Source: Megaustenia siamemsis
Taxonomy: Eukaryota > Mollusca > Gastropoda > Stylommatophora > Ariophantidae
Direction: 5' to 3'
DNA: 64,000 bases
NCBI GenBank assembly: GCA_032433765.1
Contig: JAVIAB010000041.1
Span: forward strand, 81,182,428-81,246,427
This document shows positions 37,873 to 49,884 of the stretch, piece by piece. The notes beneath the pieces are model-generated. The model was not told the origin of the DNA, did not search any database, and was given only the letters and a program-made list of their open reading frames with translations. A program made the position numbers and the translations under genes. Position 1 is the stretch's first letter. Each line of letters opens with the position of its first letter.

Positions 37873-38250
37873 GATGAAATCTTATTGTAGGGTGTGCCAC
37901 CAACGCCAGACCTGGACCCTAGATGCAAGAACAATAAGTAAAATACCCTCTACTGAGATGAAATGTGTCAGACGAATGACAGGAAACAGTCTGAGAGATA
38001 AGATCAGAAATGAAGAACTGAGAAAAGAGCTAGGAATAATCCCCGCCATAGAATATATAAAGAAACAACATATAAAATGGTTTGGGCACGTGACACGACA
38101 GAAAGATCAAAACACAGCACAACGAGCCCTCAATAAACGTTGCGAGAACATCAGACTCAAGGGCCGACCACGAAAAAGATGGATCGGCGTAATATTAGAA
38201 ACACTAGAAAAAAAAACATAACAGCAGCAGAGACCAAGAGAAGAGAAAAA
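37873..38250 (+). pseudogene. LINE 3'-domain fragment (same family as 43.08-43.25 kb)
   Basis: The plus-strand frame reads TWTLDARTISKI, then EMKCVRRMTGNSLRDKIRNE, then IKWFGHVTRQKDQNTAQRAL, and GRPRKRWIGVILETLEKK. This is the region after the RT domain in a LINE ORF2, ending near the ORF terminus. RT and endonuclease are absent, and the upstream side meets the SINE. The right side runs straight into the 38-bp array. Confidence 0.82.
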
Positions 38251-40080
38251 GATTGATTGATCTCTCTGTGGGGCATAGGTCTTCAACAAACACTTTCAGC
38301 TCCTTGTGGAGCATAGGTCTTCAACAAACACTTTCAGCTCCTTGTGGGGCATAGGTCTTCAACAAACACTTTCAGCTCCTTGTGGGACATAGGTCTTCAA
38401 CAAACACTTTCAGCTCCTTGTGGGACATAGGTCTTCAACAAACACTTTCAGCTCCTTGTGGGACATAGGTCTTCAACAAACACTTTCAGCTCCTTGTGGG
38501 GCATAGGTCTTCAACAAACACTTTCAGCTCCTTGTGGGACATACGTCTTCAACAAACACTTTCAGCTCCTTGTGGGACATACGTCTTCAACAAACACTTT
38601 CAGCTCCTTGTGGGACATACGTCTTCAACAAACACTTTCAGCTCCTTGTGGGACATACGTCTTCAACAAACACTTTCAGCTCCTTGTGGGGCATAGGTCT
38701 TCAACAAACACTTTCAGCTCCTTGTGGGGCATAGGTCTTCAACAAACACTTTCAGCTCCTTGTGGGACATACGTCTTCAACAAACACTTTCAGCTCCTTG
38801 TGGGGCATAGGTCTTCAACAAACACTTTCAGCTCCTTGTGGGGCATAGGTCTTCAACAAACACTTTCAGCTCCTTGTGGAGCATAGGTCTTCAACAAACA
38901 CTTTCAGCTCCTTGTGGGGCATAGGTCTTCAACAAACACTTTCAGCTCCTTGTGGGGCATAGGTCTTCAACAAACACTTTCAGCTCCTTGTGGGACATAC
39001 GTCTTCAACAAACACTTTCAGCTCCTTGTGGGGCATAGGTCTTCAACAAACACTTTCAGCTCCCTGTGGAGCATAGGTCTTCAACAAACACTTTCAGCTC
39101 CCTGTGTAGCATAGGTCTTCAACAAACACTTTCAGCTCCTTGTGGGGCATAGGTCTTCAACAAACACTTTCAGCTCCTTGTGGAGCATAGGTCTTCAACA
39201 AACACTTTCAGCTCCTTGTGGGGCATAGGTCTTCAACAAACACTTTCAGCTCCCTGTGTAGCATAGGTCTTCAACAAACACTTTCAGCTCCTTGTGGAGC
39301 ATAGGTCTTCAACAAACACTTTCAGCTCCTTGTGTAGCATAGGTCTTCAACAAACACTTTCAGCTCCCTGTGTAGCATAGGTCTTCAACAAACACTTTCA
39401 GCTCCTTGTGGGGCATAGGTCTTCAACAAACACTTTCAGCTCCCTGTGGAGCATAAGTCTTCAACAAACACTTTCAGCTCCCTGTGTAGCATAGGTCTTC
39501 AACAAACACTTTCAGCTCCTTGTGGGGCATAGGTCTTCAACAAACACTTTCAGCTCCTTGTGGAGCATAGGTCTTCAACAAACACTTTCAGCTCCTTGTG
39601 GGGCATAGGTCTTCAACAAACACTTTCAGCTCCCTGTGTAGCATAGGTCTTCAACAAACACTTTCAGCTCCTCGTGGAGCATAGGTCTTCAACAAACACT
39701 TTCAGCTCCTTGTGTAGCATAGGTCTTCAACAAACACTTTCAGCTCCCTGTGTAGCATAGGTCTTCAACAAACACTTTCAGCTCCTTGTGGAGCATAGGT
39801 CTTCAACAAACACTTTCAGCTCCCTGTGTAGCATAGGTCTTCAACAAACACTTTCAGCTCCTTGTGGAGCATAGGTCTTCAACAAACACTTTCAGCTCCT
39901 TGGGGGCATACGTTTTCAACAAACACTTTCGGCTCCTTGTGGAGCATAGGTCTTCAACAAACACTTTCGGATCCTTGTGGAGCATAGGTCTTCAACAAAC
40001 ACTTTCAGCTCCTTGTGGAGCATAGGTCTTCAACAAACACTTTCGGCTCCTTGTGGAGCATAGGTCTTCAACAAACACTT
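38250..40080. repeat. 38-bp tandem array derived from a LINE ORF terminus
   Basis: About 48 copies of CATAGGTCTTCAACAAACAC plus TTTCAGCTCCTTGTGGGG. On the minus strand one unit encodes KVFVEDLCSTRS, which equals the last codons of the LINE whose fragment begins at 40,081. At 46,066-46,110 the single-copy version ends KVFVEDQCSTGS followed by TAA. Confidence 0.95.
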
Positions 40081-40400
40081 TCCACGCCTTTCTGTTCCTT
40101 CCCATTATTTTAAGATCATTCCATGTTTTCCCCATCATCTTCATCTCTGCTTCCATCTGTCTTCCCCATCATCTTCATCTCTGCTTCCATCTGTCTTCCC
40201 CATCATCTTCATCTCTGCTTCCATCTGTCTTTTCCAAAAATATTTTGGTGTTTCTCTTTGTTTCTTCCCCTTGGGATTCCAGAAAAGAACCTGCCGTGTA
40301 ACACTTTCATTTGCTTCCGTAGTGTGTGTCCCGTCGTCGGGTCCGTTGTATCTGTGACCATGTTAGCACAACTGAAATCATGATGTTGCAATAGTTAGAT
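40081..40400 (-). pseudogene. LINE 3'-domain fragment, source of the 38-bp array
   Basis: The minus strand encodes GHTLRKQMKVLHGRFFSGIP, then RGRNKEKHQNIFGKDRWKQR, then a region with a 34-bp segment repeated three times (about 40,125-40,235; TCTTCCCCATCATCTTCATC core). It ends in NRKAWKVFVEDLCSTRS and passes into the 38-bp array. It matches the fragment at 46,045-46,583. Non-functional. Confidence 0.8.
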
Positions 40401-40479
40401 ACAGCATCAATTGTTTCGCGTTCCAGCAGTCACAATATGTCAACAGATTTGGTTAAAAACATTCTCCTCCGTGATTCCG
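40401..40479. other. Short unique spacer
   Basis: Under 100 bp, nothing recognised. Confidence 0.4.
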
Positions 40480-41275
40480 CTGTGAACCGTTACGTCGTCA
40501 TTACCTCGTGTTCACTGTGAACCGCCACGTCGTCATTACCTCGTGTTCACTGTGAACCGCCACGTCGTCATTACCTCGTGTCCACTGTGAACTGTTACGT
40601 CGTCATTACCTCGTGTTCACTGTGAACCGCCACGTCGTCATTACCTCGTGTTCACTGTGAACCGTTACGTCGTCATTACCTCGTGTCCACTGTGAACCGC
40701 CACGTCGTCATTATCTCGTGTTCACTGTGAACCGCCACGTCGTCAATGTCTCGTGTCCACTGTGAACCGCCACGTCGTCAATGTCTCGTGTCCACTGTGA
40801 ACCGCCACGTCGTCATTGTCTAGTGTCCACTGTGAACCACCACGTCGTCATTACCTCGTGTCCACTGTGAACCGCCACGTCGTTAATGTCTCGTGTCCAC
40901 TGTGAACCGCCACGTCGTCAATGTCTCGTGTCCACTGTGAACCACCACGTCGTCAATGCCTCGTGTCCACTGTGAACCGCCACGTCGTCAATGTCTCGTG
41001 TCCACTGTGAACCACCACGTCGTCAATGTCTCGTGTCCACTGTGAACCACCACGTCGTCAATGCCTCGTGTCCACTGTGAACCACCACGTCGGCAATGTC
41101 TCGTGTCCACAGTGTAACCGCCACGTCGTCAATGTCTCGTGTCCACAGTGTAACCGCCACGTCGTGAATGTCTCGTGTCCACAGTGTAACCGCCACGTCG
41201 TCAATGTCTCGTGTCCACAGTGTAACCGCCACGTCGTCAATGCCCCGTGTCCACTGTGAACCGCCACGTTATCAT
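40480..41275. repeat. 35-bp CpG-containing tandem array
   Basis: About 22 copies of GTCCACTGTGAACCGCCACG plus TCGTCAATGTCTCGT. Each copy carries several CpGs. Five right-hand copies have ACAGTGTAACC and are 36 bp. Confidence 0.95.
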
Positions 41276-41359
41276 TGCCGCGCCCACGTTTGTCTGTATA
41301 TGTTAATATTGTGTTTACATTCGTAACTAATTGTTACACAACGCTATGGGTTGAACAAA

Positions 41360-41690
41360 CAGCATGACATAGTCAAACATCCCAGTTTGATGTCACATGA
41401 CCTTGTCAAACATCACAGTTTAATAACACGTTATCTTGTCAAAAATCACAGTTTGATGTCACATTACCTTGTCAAACATCACAGTGTGATGTCACATTAC
41501 CTTGTCAAACATCACAGTGTGAAGTCACATTACATTGTCAAACATCACAGTGTGATGTCACATTACCTTGTCAAACATCACAGTGTGATGTCACATTACA
41601 TTGTCCAACATCACAGTGTGATGTGACATTACATTGTCAAACATCACAGTGTGATGTCACATTACCTTGTCAAACATCACACTTTTATTC
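41360..41690. repeat. 33-bp tandem array
   Basis: About 10 copies of AAACATCACAGTGTGATGTC plus ACATTACCTTGTC. Each contains a short dyad (CACAGTGTGATGTCAC region). Confidence 0.93.
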
Positions 41691-41914
41691 CCCTTATTCT
41701 ATCCCCTGTCCAGGACAACGCGGGTTAAAATTACTGACAGATGGCGACCCAAACACCTCGTAACGACTACACTGGGCAAGCTGCCTTTGTTGACCGAATC
41801 TAACCTGCCCCCTCCCCGTTTCAGTAATGGGGAAATGATGTCACAAATGTTGTGTGTTTGATCGCCATAGTTGTCAACATGTGTTTTAGCCTGCCATTAA
41901 AGCTACATTCATTC
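41691..41914. other. Unique spacer
   Basis: No gene recognised. Confidence 0.4.
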
Positions 41915-42606
41915 TCTCTCCTGCACACACAATCTCTCTCCTGCACACACAATCTCTCTCCTGCACACACAATCTCTCTCCTGCACACACAATCTCTCTC
42001 CTGCACACACAATCTCTCTCCTGCACACACAATCTCTCTCCTGCACACACAATCTCTCTCCTGCACACACAATCTCTCTCCTGCACACACAATCTCTCTC
42101 CTACACACACAATCTCTCTCCTACACACAATCTCTCTCCTACACACACAATCTCTCTTCTACACACACAATCTCTCCCCTACACACACAATCTCTCTCCT
42201 ACATACACAATCTCTCTCCTACACACACAATCTCTCTCCTACGCACACAATCTCTCTCCTACACACAATCTCTCTCCTACACACACAATCTCTCTCCTAC
42301 ACACACAATCTCTCTCCTACACACACAATCTCTCCCCTACACACACAATCTCTCCCCTACACACACAGTCTCTCTCATACACACACAATCTCTCTCCTAC
42401 ACACACAATCTCTCCCCTACACACACAATCTCTCTCCTACACACACAATCTCTCTCCTACACACAATCTCTGTCCTACACACACAATCTCTCTCCTACAC
42501 ACACAATCTCTCTCCTACACACACAATCTCTCCCCTACACACACAATCTCTCCCCTACACACACAATCTCATCCCTACACACACAATCTCTCACTTACAC
42601 ACACAA
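41915..42606. repeat. 20-bp tandem array (CTCCTGCACACACAATCTCT)
   Basis: About 35 copies. The first ten are pure CTGCACACAC; the remainder are CTACACACAC with drift. Followed by a (CT)n tract at 42,613-42,640. Confidence 0.95.
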
Positions 42607-42784
42607 TATCTATCTATCTCTCTCTCTCTCTCTCTCTCTGCTGTATGTATACTTGATCATAAGTTATCATTCAACACGAAGCTATTCATTAAGTATGTCA
42701 ATAAATAGAGAAACGAGAAAGACAACACATTAAGTATGTCAATAAAAAGAGAAACAAGAAACACAACACATGTTTCCTAGTGTT
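42607..42784. other. CT microsatellite and spacer
   Basis: A (TC)n tract, then AT-rich sequence with two copies of ATTAAGTATGTCAATAAA. Confidence 0.7.
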
Positions 42785-43082
42785 TCTAATATTCCATGAA
42801 TCCATCTTTTACTCTTCTGTTGATCTCTCCAGCTGTTATGTTTCCTAGTGTTTCAAATATTCCATCAATCCATCTTTTACTCTTCTGTTGCCCTCTCCTG
42901 CTGTTATGTTTCCTAGTGTTTCAAATATTCCATCAATCCATCTTTTACTCTTCTGTTGATCTCTCCAGCTGTTATGTTTCCTAGTGTTTCTAATATTCCA
43001 TCAATCCATCTTTTACTCTTCTGTTGATCTCTCCAGCTGTTATGTTTCCTAGTGTTTCTAATATTCCATCAATCCATCTTGT
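42785..43082. repeat. ~69-bp tandem array derived from a LINE 3' end
   Basis: About 4.5 copies of a unit with GTTATGTTTCCTAGTGTTTC and AATATTCCATCAATCCATCT. On the minus strand it encodes WIDGILETLGNITAGE, the LINE 3' end seen once at 38,160-38,240, and it is continuous with a LINE fragment at its right edge. Confidence 0.88.
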
Positions 43083-43245
43083 TGTGGTCGGCCCTTGTGT
43101 TCATGTAACGTTTATTAAATGCTCGTTGTGTTGTGATTCCCGCCTTATCACGGTGCCCAACCATATTATCTGTGCTTTCTTCATGTATCCCTAACATATA
43201 TTGATAATCTGAAGCCGGTGGCTTCTCTTCAGTTACGATATCACT
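43083..43245 (-). pseudogene. LINE 3'-domain fragment, source of the 69-bp array
   Basis: The minus strand reads VGHRDKAGITTQRAFNKRYM, matching the FGHVTRQKDQNTAQRALNKR segment of the 37.9-kb LINE, then a frameshift before the GRP...W-D segment. Same LINE family as 37,873-38,250. Only about 160 bp remain outside the array. Confidence 0.7.
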
Positions 43246-43627
43246 GAAGGTAAATACCAGGTAGATTCCTACCTTCCCCTCCCAGCTGTCGCGCGCTAAT
43301 GTTTGGAATGGCACGTGCCTGGATCTCGCGAGAGCTGCCCGGATGTGCTACACACACGGACGCCCTCTTGGTACATGCGCACCGAGGTCTGTGTGCTGAG
43401 GCACCTAAGGTCAGAGTGCAGCCTTCCCGTAGCAACTCAAGAGTTTAGGTAAACAAATGAGATGTTTAGTTCCGTGCGACTGCTGTCTCTTCTTCCTCGT
43501 TATCTCTGATTGTTGATGGAAGAGTTGCTGTTCGTACAGCATCAAACGTTCCGGAATAAAAGATTACATCAGGACTAGAGTGGTATTGTTCTCTTTCTCC
43601 ATACTTCTCACTTAACATTGACGCAGT
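43246..43627. other. Unique spacer, no gene recognised
   Basis: Single-copy, moderately CpG-rich. Nothing recognisable. Confidence 0.45.
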
Positions 43628-44112
43628 ATAAATAAATCAGATATACAGCCGTGAGGTGTCTATAATAAATCAGATTTACAGCCGTGAGGTGTCTATAATA
43701 AATCAGATTTACAGCCGTGAGGTGTCTATAATAAATCAGATTTACAGCCGTGAGGTGTCTATAATAAATCAGATTTACAGCCGTGAGGTGTCTATAATAA
43801 ATCAGATATACAGCCGTGAGGTGTCTATAATAAATCAGATATACAGCCGTGAGGTGTCTATAATAAATCAGATTTATAGCCGTGAGGTGTCTATAATAAA
43901 TCAGATATACAGCCGTGAGGTGTCTATAATAAATCAGATATACAGCCGTGAGGTGTCTATAATAAATCAGATTTATAGCCGTGAGGTGTCTATAATAAAT
44001 CAGATATACAGCCGTGAGGTGTCTATAATAAATCAGATATACAGCCGTGAGGTGTCTATAATAAATCAGATATACAGCCGTGAGGTGTCTATAATAAATC
44101 AGATAAATCAGC
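43628..44112. repeat. 33-bp tandem array
   Basis: About 15 copies of TGTCTATAATAAATCAGATA plus TACAGCCGTGAGG. The 33-bp period opens frames on both strands (SIINQIYSREV / LIYYRHLTAVY), both artefacts. Confidence 0.95.
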
Positions 44113-44332
44113 CGTGAGGTGTCTTTGGGACAACATGAGCGATGTCTACCGCCGCTTTGAGGTAAACTAGCCATACAACGCACATACACCCATTTAACGG
44201 ATGAGCGCAAACAATGGGAACGAGACAGTGGTAACGAGGGACCTTCCAATACATCCATTTATCTCTCGAGATAAACGGCCTTCCGTTATAATTATAGAGT
44301 TACTGTTGACTTTTTCATGTGAAACATTAAGG
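44113..44332. other. Unique spacer
   Basis: No gene recognised. Confidence 0.4.
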
Positions 44333-44415
44333 TTTAGTTTAGTTTAGTTTAGTTTAGTTTAGTTTAGTTTAGTTTAGTTTAGTTTAGTTTAGTTTAGTTT
44401 AGTTTAGTTTAGTTT
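44333..44415. repeat. (TTTAG)n microsatellite
   Basis: About 16 perfect TTTAG units. This is internal and not the animal telomere repeat (TTAGGG). Confidence 0.97.
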
Positions 44416-44954
44416 GTAGACAGATCATATTAGAACCGCTAACAACAAATTAGGGTTTATTAAAAATTGCAAATACATTTTCTCTTCCTTATTTTTGCAA
44501 GTTCAAGTTACTATCTGTAGTTAGATTATGTTTCCACTTTGTATTTGTTTCTTTTTGTTGTCATTGTTTTCTGTGGAAGACCGATGTAGGTGGAAACATC
44601 TCGTATTGTCCTCCTGTGTAAAGAGCTCACCATGCACTGGTTAATTCCCTACAGCTTAACCTCAACGCTACAGTTATGTACCTATTCCTTGATATGTGGT
44701 TGAGTCCAGCCGGTAGATCATCCCCACGACGAACACATCCCCAGTGTCCGGATTCCATCCTGAGCACAATTCCCGGTACGACAGCAACTAACTTGGGAAA
44801 GTACCGAAGATGGCTTCAACTCAGTTGCAACGAACTCCGTAAAACCGGTAAAGACATCCCCCCCCCCACAAACACCTTAGTCGCCTCTTACGACACGCGA
44901 GACAGTGGCTCTAGTCTATTCTCCTCTCATCGTGGGCATGTAGCCACACGGACG
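44416..44954. other. Unique spacer, possible retroelement remnant
   Basis: It contains AGTCGCCTCTTACGACACGC (about 44,879) and a C run at 44,861-44,869. That motif looks like a piece of a dispersed non-coding element, but I cannot define ends or a promoter. Confidence 0.35.
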
Positions 44955-45485
44955 ACATGGGGTGTTGCTGTTCAGGTTTTCATGTTACATCCATGAATGT
45001 AGTAATGCTGTCTCCTACAGGTTTTCATGTTGCATCCATGAATGTAGTAATGCTATCTCCTACAGGTTTTCATGTTACATTCATGAATGTAGTAATGCTG
45101 TCTCCTACAGGTTTTCATGTTACATTCATGAATGTAGTAATGCTGTCTCCTACAGGTTTTCATGTTACATCCATGAATGTAGTAATGCTGTCTCCTACAG
45201 GTTTTCATGTTGCATCCATGAATGTAGTAATGCTGTCTCCTACAGGTTTTCATGTTGCATCCATGAATGTAGTAATGCTGTCTCCTACAGGTTTTCATGT
45301 TGCATCCATGAATGTAGTAATGCTATCTCCTACAGGTTTTCATGTTACATTCATGAATGTAGTAATGCTGTCTCCTACAGGTTTTCATGTTACATTCATG
45401 AATGTAGTAATGCTGTCTCCTACAGGTTTTCATGTTACATTCATGAATGTAGTAATGCTGTCTCCTACAGGTTTTCATGTTACAT
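44955..45485. repeat. 45-bp tandem array
   Basis: About 12 copies of TCTCCTACAGGTTTTCATGT plus TACATCCATGAATGTAGTAATGCTG in two pieces (CATTCATGAATGTAG variant). Three frames are open because 45 is a multiple of 3. The unit includes a small dyad (ACATTCATGAATGT). Confidence 0.95.
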
Positions 45486-45552
45486 CTTGAGGTATCACTA
45501 CAATTGTCTTGTAGTCATTGCACATCTCTATCTTTAGCCCATACATTACTTC

Positions 45553-46044
45553 ACATATATCTCTACTCCATCAATTATATCAATCTTTACTCCATCAATT
45601 ATATCAATCTTTACTCCATCAATTATATCAATCTTTACTCCATCAATTATATCAATCTTTACTCCATCAATTATATCAATCTTTACTCCATCAATTATAT
45701 CAATCTTTACTCCATCAATTATATCAATCTTTACTCCATCAATTATATCAATCTTTACTCCATCAATTATATCAATCTTTACTCCATCAATTATATCAAT
45801 CTTTATTCCATCAATTATATCAATCTTTACTCCATCAATTATATCAATCTTTACTCCATCAATTATATCAAGCTTTACTCCATCAATTATATCAATCTTT
45901 ACTCCATCAATTATATCAATCTTTACTCCATCAATTATATCAATCTTTACTCCATCTATTATATCAATCTTTACTCCATCAATTATATCAATCTTTACTC
46001 CATCAATTATATCAATCTTTACTCCATCAATTATATCAATCTTT
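45553..46044. repeat. 24-bp satellite, type 1, left block
   Basis: About 20 nearly identical copies of ATATCAATCTTTACTCCATC plus AATT. The same type resumes after the LINE insertion at 46,584. Confidence 0.97.
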
Positions 46045-46583
46045 CTTCTTCTGCTTTTACCTTTTAGCTCCCAGTGGAGCATTGGTCTTCAACAAACACT
46101 TTCCAAGTTGTTCTGTTTTTTGCCATTGTTTTAAGATCATTCCATGTCTTCCCCATCATCTTCATCTCTGCTTCTATCTGTCTTCTCCAAGAATTCCTTG
46201 GTCTTCCTCTTTGTCTTTTCCCCTGGGGATTCCAAAAAGGGCCTGTTGTGTAATACTCTCAGTTGGCTTCCGTAGTGTGTGTCCTATCCATCGCCATCGT
46301 CTTCGCTGTATCTCTTTATCCACTGGTATTTGACCGGTACATTTCCATAATTCCACGTTAGTGACTTTGTCCTGCCATTTCCATCCCTTTATTCTGCGCA
46401 AGCATCCATTAATGAAAGTCTGTACTTTCGTGATTGTCAATTTTGTCATTCTCCATGTTTCACAGCCATATAATAGGACCGACTTAACATTTGAGTTGAA
46501 AATTTTTATTTTTGTATTTAGCCTAATTTCTTTGGATTTCCATATGTTTCACAGTGCAAGGAAAGCTCCTCTTGCTTTTGATA
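46045..46583 (-). mobile_element. 5'-truncated LINE inserted in the 24-bp satellite
   Basis: Minus-strand LINE 3' end: VLLYGCETWRMTKLTITKVQ, then GCLRRIKGWKWQDKVTNVEL, then RRRWRWIGHTLRKPTESITQ, ending KVFVEDQCSTGS and TAA, then an AGAAGAAG-type tail at 46,045. The 12-bp ATATCAATCTTT is present on both sides (46,033-46,044 and 46,584-46,595) and the satellite continues in phase, as expected of a target-site duplication. RT and endonuclease are absent (5' truncation); some internal codons are damaged. The best-preserved copy of this 3' end in the window. Confidence 0.88.
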
Positions 46584-49500
46584 ATATCAATCTTTACTCC
46601 ATCAATTATATCAATCTTTACTCCATCAATTATATCAATCTTTACTCCATCAATTATATCAAACTCTACTCCATCAATTACATAAACCTGGACTCCATAA
46701 ATTACATAAACCACTACTCCATCAATTACATAAACCTGGACTCCATAAATTACATAAACCTGGACTCCATCAATTACATAAACCACTACTCCATCAATTA
46801 CATCAACCTGGACTCCGTCAATTACATAAAACTCTACTCCATCAATTACATAAACCTCTGTTCCATCAATTATATAAACCTCTACTCCATCAATTACATA
46901 AACGTCTATTTGATAAAATACATAAACCACTACTCCATCAATTACATAAACCTCTACTCCATCAAATACATAAACCTCTATTCCATCAAATACATAAACC
47001 TCTACTCCATCAATTACATAAACCTCTATTCCATCAAATACATAAACCTCTATTCCATCAAATACATAAACCTCTACTCCATCAAATACATAAACCTCTA
47101 CTCCATCAATTACATAAACCACTACTCCATCAATTATATAAACATCTACTCCATCAATTATATAAACCTCTATTCCATCAATTAAATAAACCACTGCTCC
47201 ATCAAATATATGAACCTCTACTCCATCAACTATATAAACCTCTATTCCATCAAATACATAAACCTCTACTTCATCAATTACATAAACAACTACTCCATCA
47301 AATATATAAACCTCTACTCCATCAACTATATAAACCTCTATTCCATCAAATACATAAACCTCTACTCCATCATTACATAAACCACTACTCCATCAAATAT
47401 ATAAACCTCTACTCCATCAACTATATAAACCTCTATTCCATCAAATACATAAACCTCTACTCCATCAATTACATAAACCACTATTCCATCAACTATATAA
47501 ACCTCTATTCCATCAAATACATAAACCTCTACTCCATCAATTACATAAACCACTATTCCATCAAATATATAAACCTCTACTCCATCAATTATATCAACCT
47601 CTACTTCATCAAATATATAAACCTCTACTCCATCAATTATATCAACCTCTACTCCACCAATTACATCATCCTGAACTCCATCATTTACACAAATTTCTAC
47701 TCTATCAATTACATAAAAATATACTCCATCAATTACATCAACCTGGACTCCATCAATGACACCAACCTGTACTTCATCAATGACACCAACCTCACATCCA
47801 TCAATGACAACAACTTCTACTCCATCAATGACAACAACCTCTACTACATCAATGACACCAACCTCACATCCATCAATGACAACAACTTCTACTCCATCAA
47901 TGACAACAACCTCTACTACATCAATGACAACAACCTCTACTCCATCAATGACAACAACCTCTACACCATCAATGACACCAACCTCTACACCATCAATGAC
48001 ACCAACCTCTACTCCATCAATGACAACAACCTCTACTCCATCAATGACAACAACCTCTACACCATCAATGACACCAACCTCTACACCATCAATGACACCA
48101 ACCTCTACTCCATCAATGACAACAACCTCTACTCCATCAATGACACCAACCTCTACTCCATCAATGACAACAACCTCTACTCCATCAATGACAACAACCT
48201 CTACTCCATCAATGACACCAACCTCTACTCCATCAATGACAACAACCTCTACTCCATCAATGACAACAACCTCTACACCATCAATGACACCAACCTCTAC
48301 ACCATCAATGACACCAACCTCTACTCCATCAATGACAACAACCTCTACTCCATCAATGACACCAACCTCTACTCCATCAATGACAACAACCTCTACACCA
48401 TCAATGACACCAACCTCTACTCCATCAATGACAACAACCTTTACTCCATCAATGACAACAACCCCTACTCCATCCAACCGCCCAGACTAGGCTAACGTGA
48501 AGCCAACAAACCGACAACTACTCCATCAATGACACCAACCTCTACTCCATCCAACTGCCCAGACTAGGCTAGCGTGAAGCCAACAAACCGACAACTACAC
48601 CATCAATGACACCAACCTCTACTCCATCAATGACAACAACCTCTACACCATCAATGACACCAACCTCTACTCCATCAATGACACCAACCTTTACTCCATC
48701 AATGACAACAACCCCTACTCCATCCAACCGCCCAGACTAGGCTAACGTGAAGCCAACAAACCGACAACTACACCATCAATGACACCAACCTCGACACCAT
48801 CAATGACACCAACCTCTACTACATCAATGACACCAACCTCTACTCCATCAATGACACCAACCTCTACTCCATCCAACTGCCCAGACTAGGCTAACGTGAA
48901 GCCAACAAACCGACAACTACTCCATCAATGACACCAACCTCTACACCATCAATGACACCAACCTCTACACCATCAATGACACCAACCTCTACACCATCAA
49001 TGACAACAACCTCTACACCATCAATGACACCAACATCTACTCCATCAATGACACCAACCTCTACACCATCAATGACACCAACCTCTACACCATCAATGAC
49101 ACCAACCCCTACACCATCAATGACACCAACCTCTACACCATCAATGACACCAACCTCTACACCATCAATGACACCAACATCTACTCCATCAATGACACCA
49201 ACCTCTACACCATCAATGACACCAACCTCTACACCATCAATGACAACAACCTCTACACCATCAATGACACCAACATCTACTCCATCAATGACACCAACCT
49301 CTACACCATCAATGACACCAACCTCTACACCATCAATGACACCAACCTCTACACCATCAATGACACCAACCTCTACACCATCAATGACACCAACATCTAC
49401 TCCATCAATGACACCAACCTCTACACCATCAATGACACCACCTCAACCTCTACACATCAATAACACCAACCTCTACTCCATCCAACTGCCCAGACTAGGC

Positions 49501-49624
49501 TAACGTGAAGCCAACAAACCGACAACTACTCCATCAATGACACCAACCTCTACTCCATCAATGACACCAACCACTGCTCCATCCAGCCGCACAGACTAGG
49601 CTAACGTGAAGCCAACAAACCGAC
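46584..49624. repeat. 24-bp satellite, types 1 to 3, with ~50-bp spacer motif
   Basis: Monomers drift from type 1 (CCATCAATTATATCAATC) to type 2 (CCATCAATTACATAAACC, about 46,680-47,750) to type 3 (CCATCAATGACACCAACC, about 47,750-49,600). From 48,470 a spacer (CAGACTAGGCTAACGTGAAG then CCAACAAACCGACAACTAC) interrupts at intervals, forming a higher-order unit of about 931 bp (spacer ends at 48,593 and 49,524). Frames of both strands are open because of the 24-bp period. Confidence 0.93.
49619..49624. other. Left 6-bp target-site duplication (ACCGAC)
   Basis: Directly precedes the AG terminus at 49,625. It is identical to 63,870-63,875. Confidence 0.75.
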
Positions 49625-49884
49625 AGTAGTATACAATGTTCCAACTGGTTATCATTGTGGTGCTAAATTAACAAAGATATATAGTGTGGTGCGCAGCGCA
49701 CCACATGTACACGAAAGACAAGGAGAGTTAACCACGACCGCGCGTGTCCGGATGTTGACCTCTACTCTCGGTGACCCCGGAAGTGACCTGTTTATGTCTG
49801 GTGTATGCTGACTTTGGAGTTCTTTATGTACTTGATCGTTAGTGATAGGTTAGTAGATTATACATCAATGAAAAACATTAAATA
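49625..49884 (+). repeat. Terminal inverted repeat, left copy
   Basis: 260 bp matching the other two copies in reverse complement, with two differences (49,724 and 49,735). It contains a 10-bp-arm hairpin around GTGGTGCGCAGCGCACCAC (about 49,684-49,704). Confidence 0.9.

Noticed and set aside
44333..44415. Telomeric repeat
   Set aside because: (TTTAG)n of only 80 bp inside the window, not TTAGGG.
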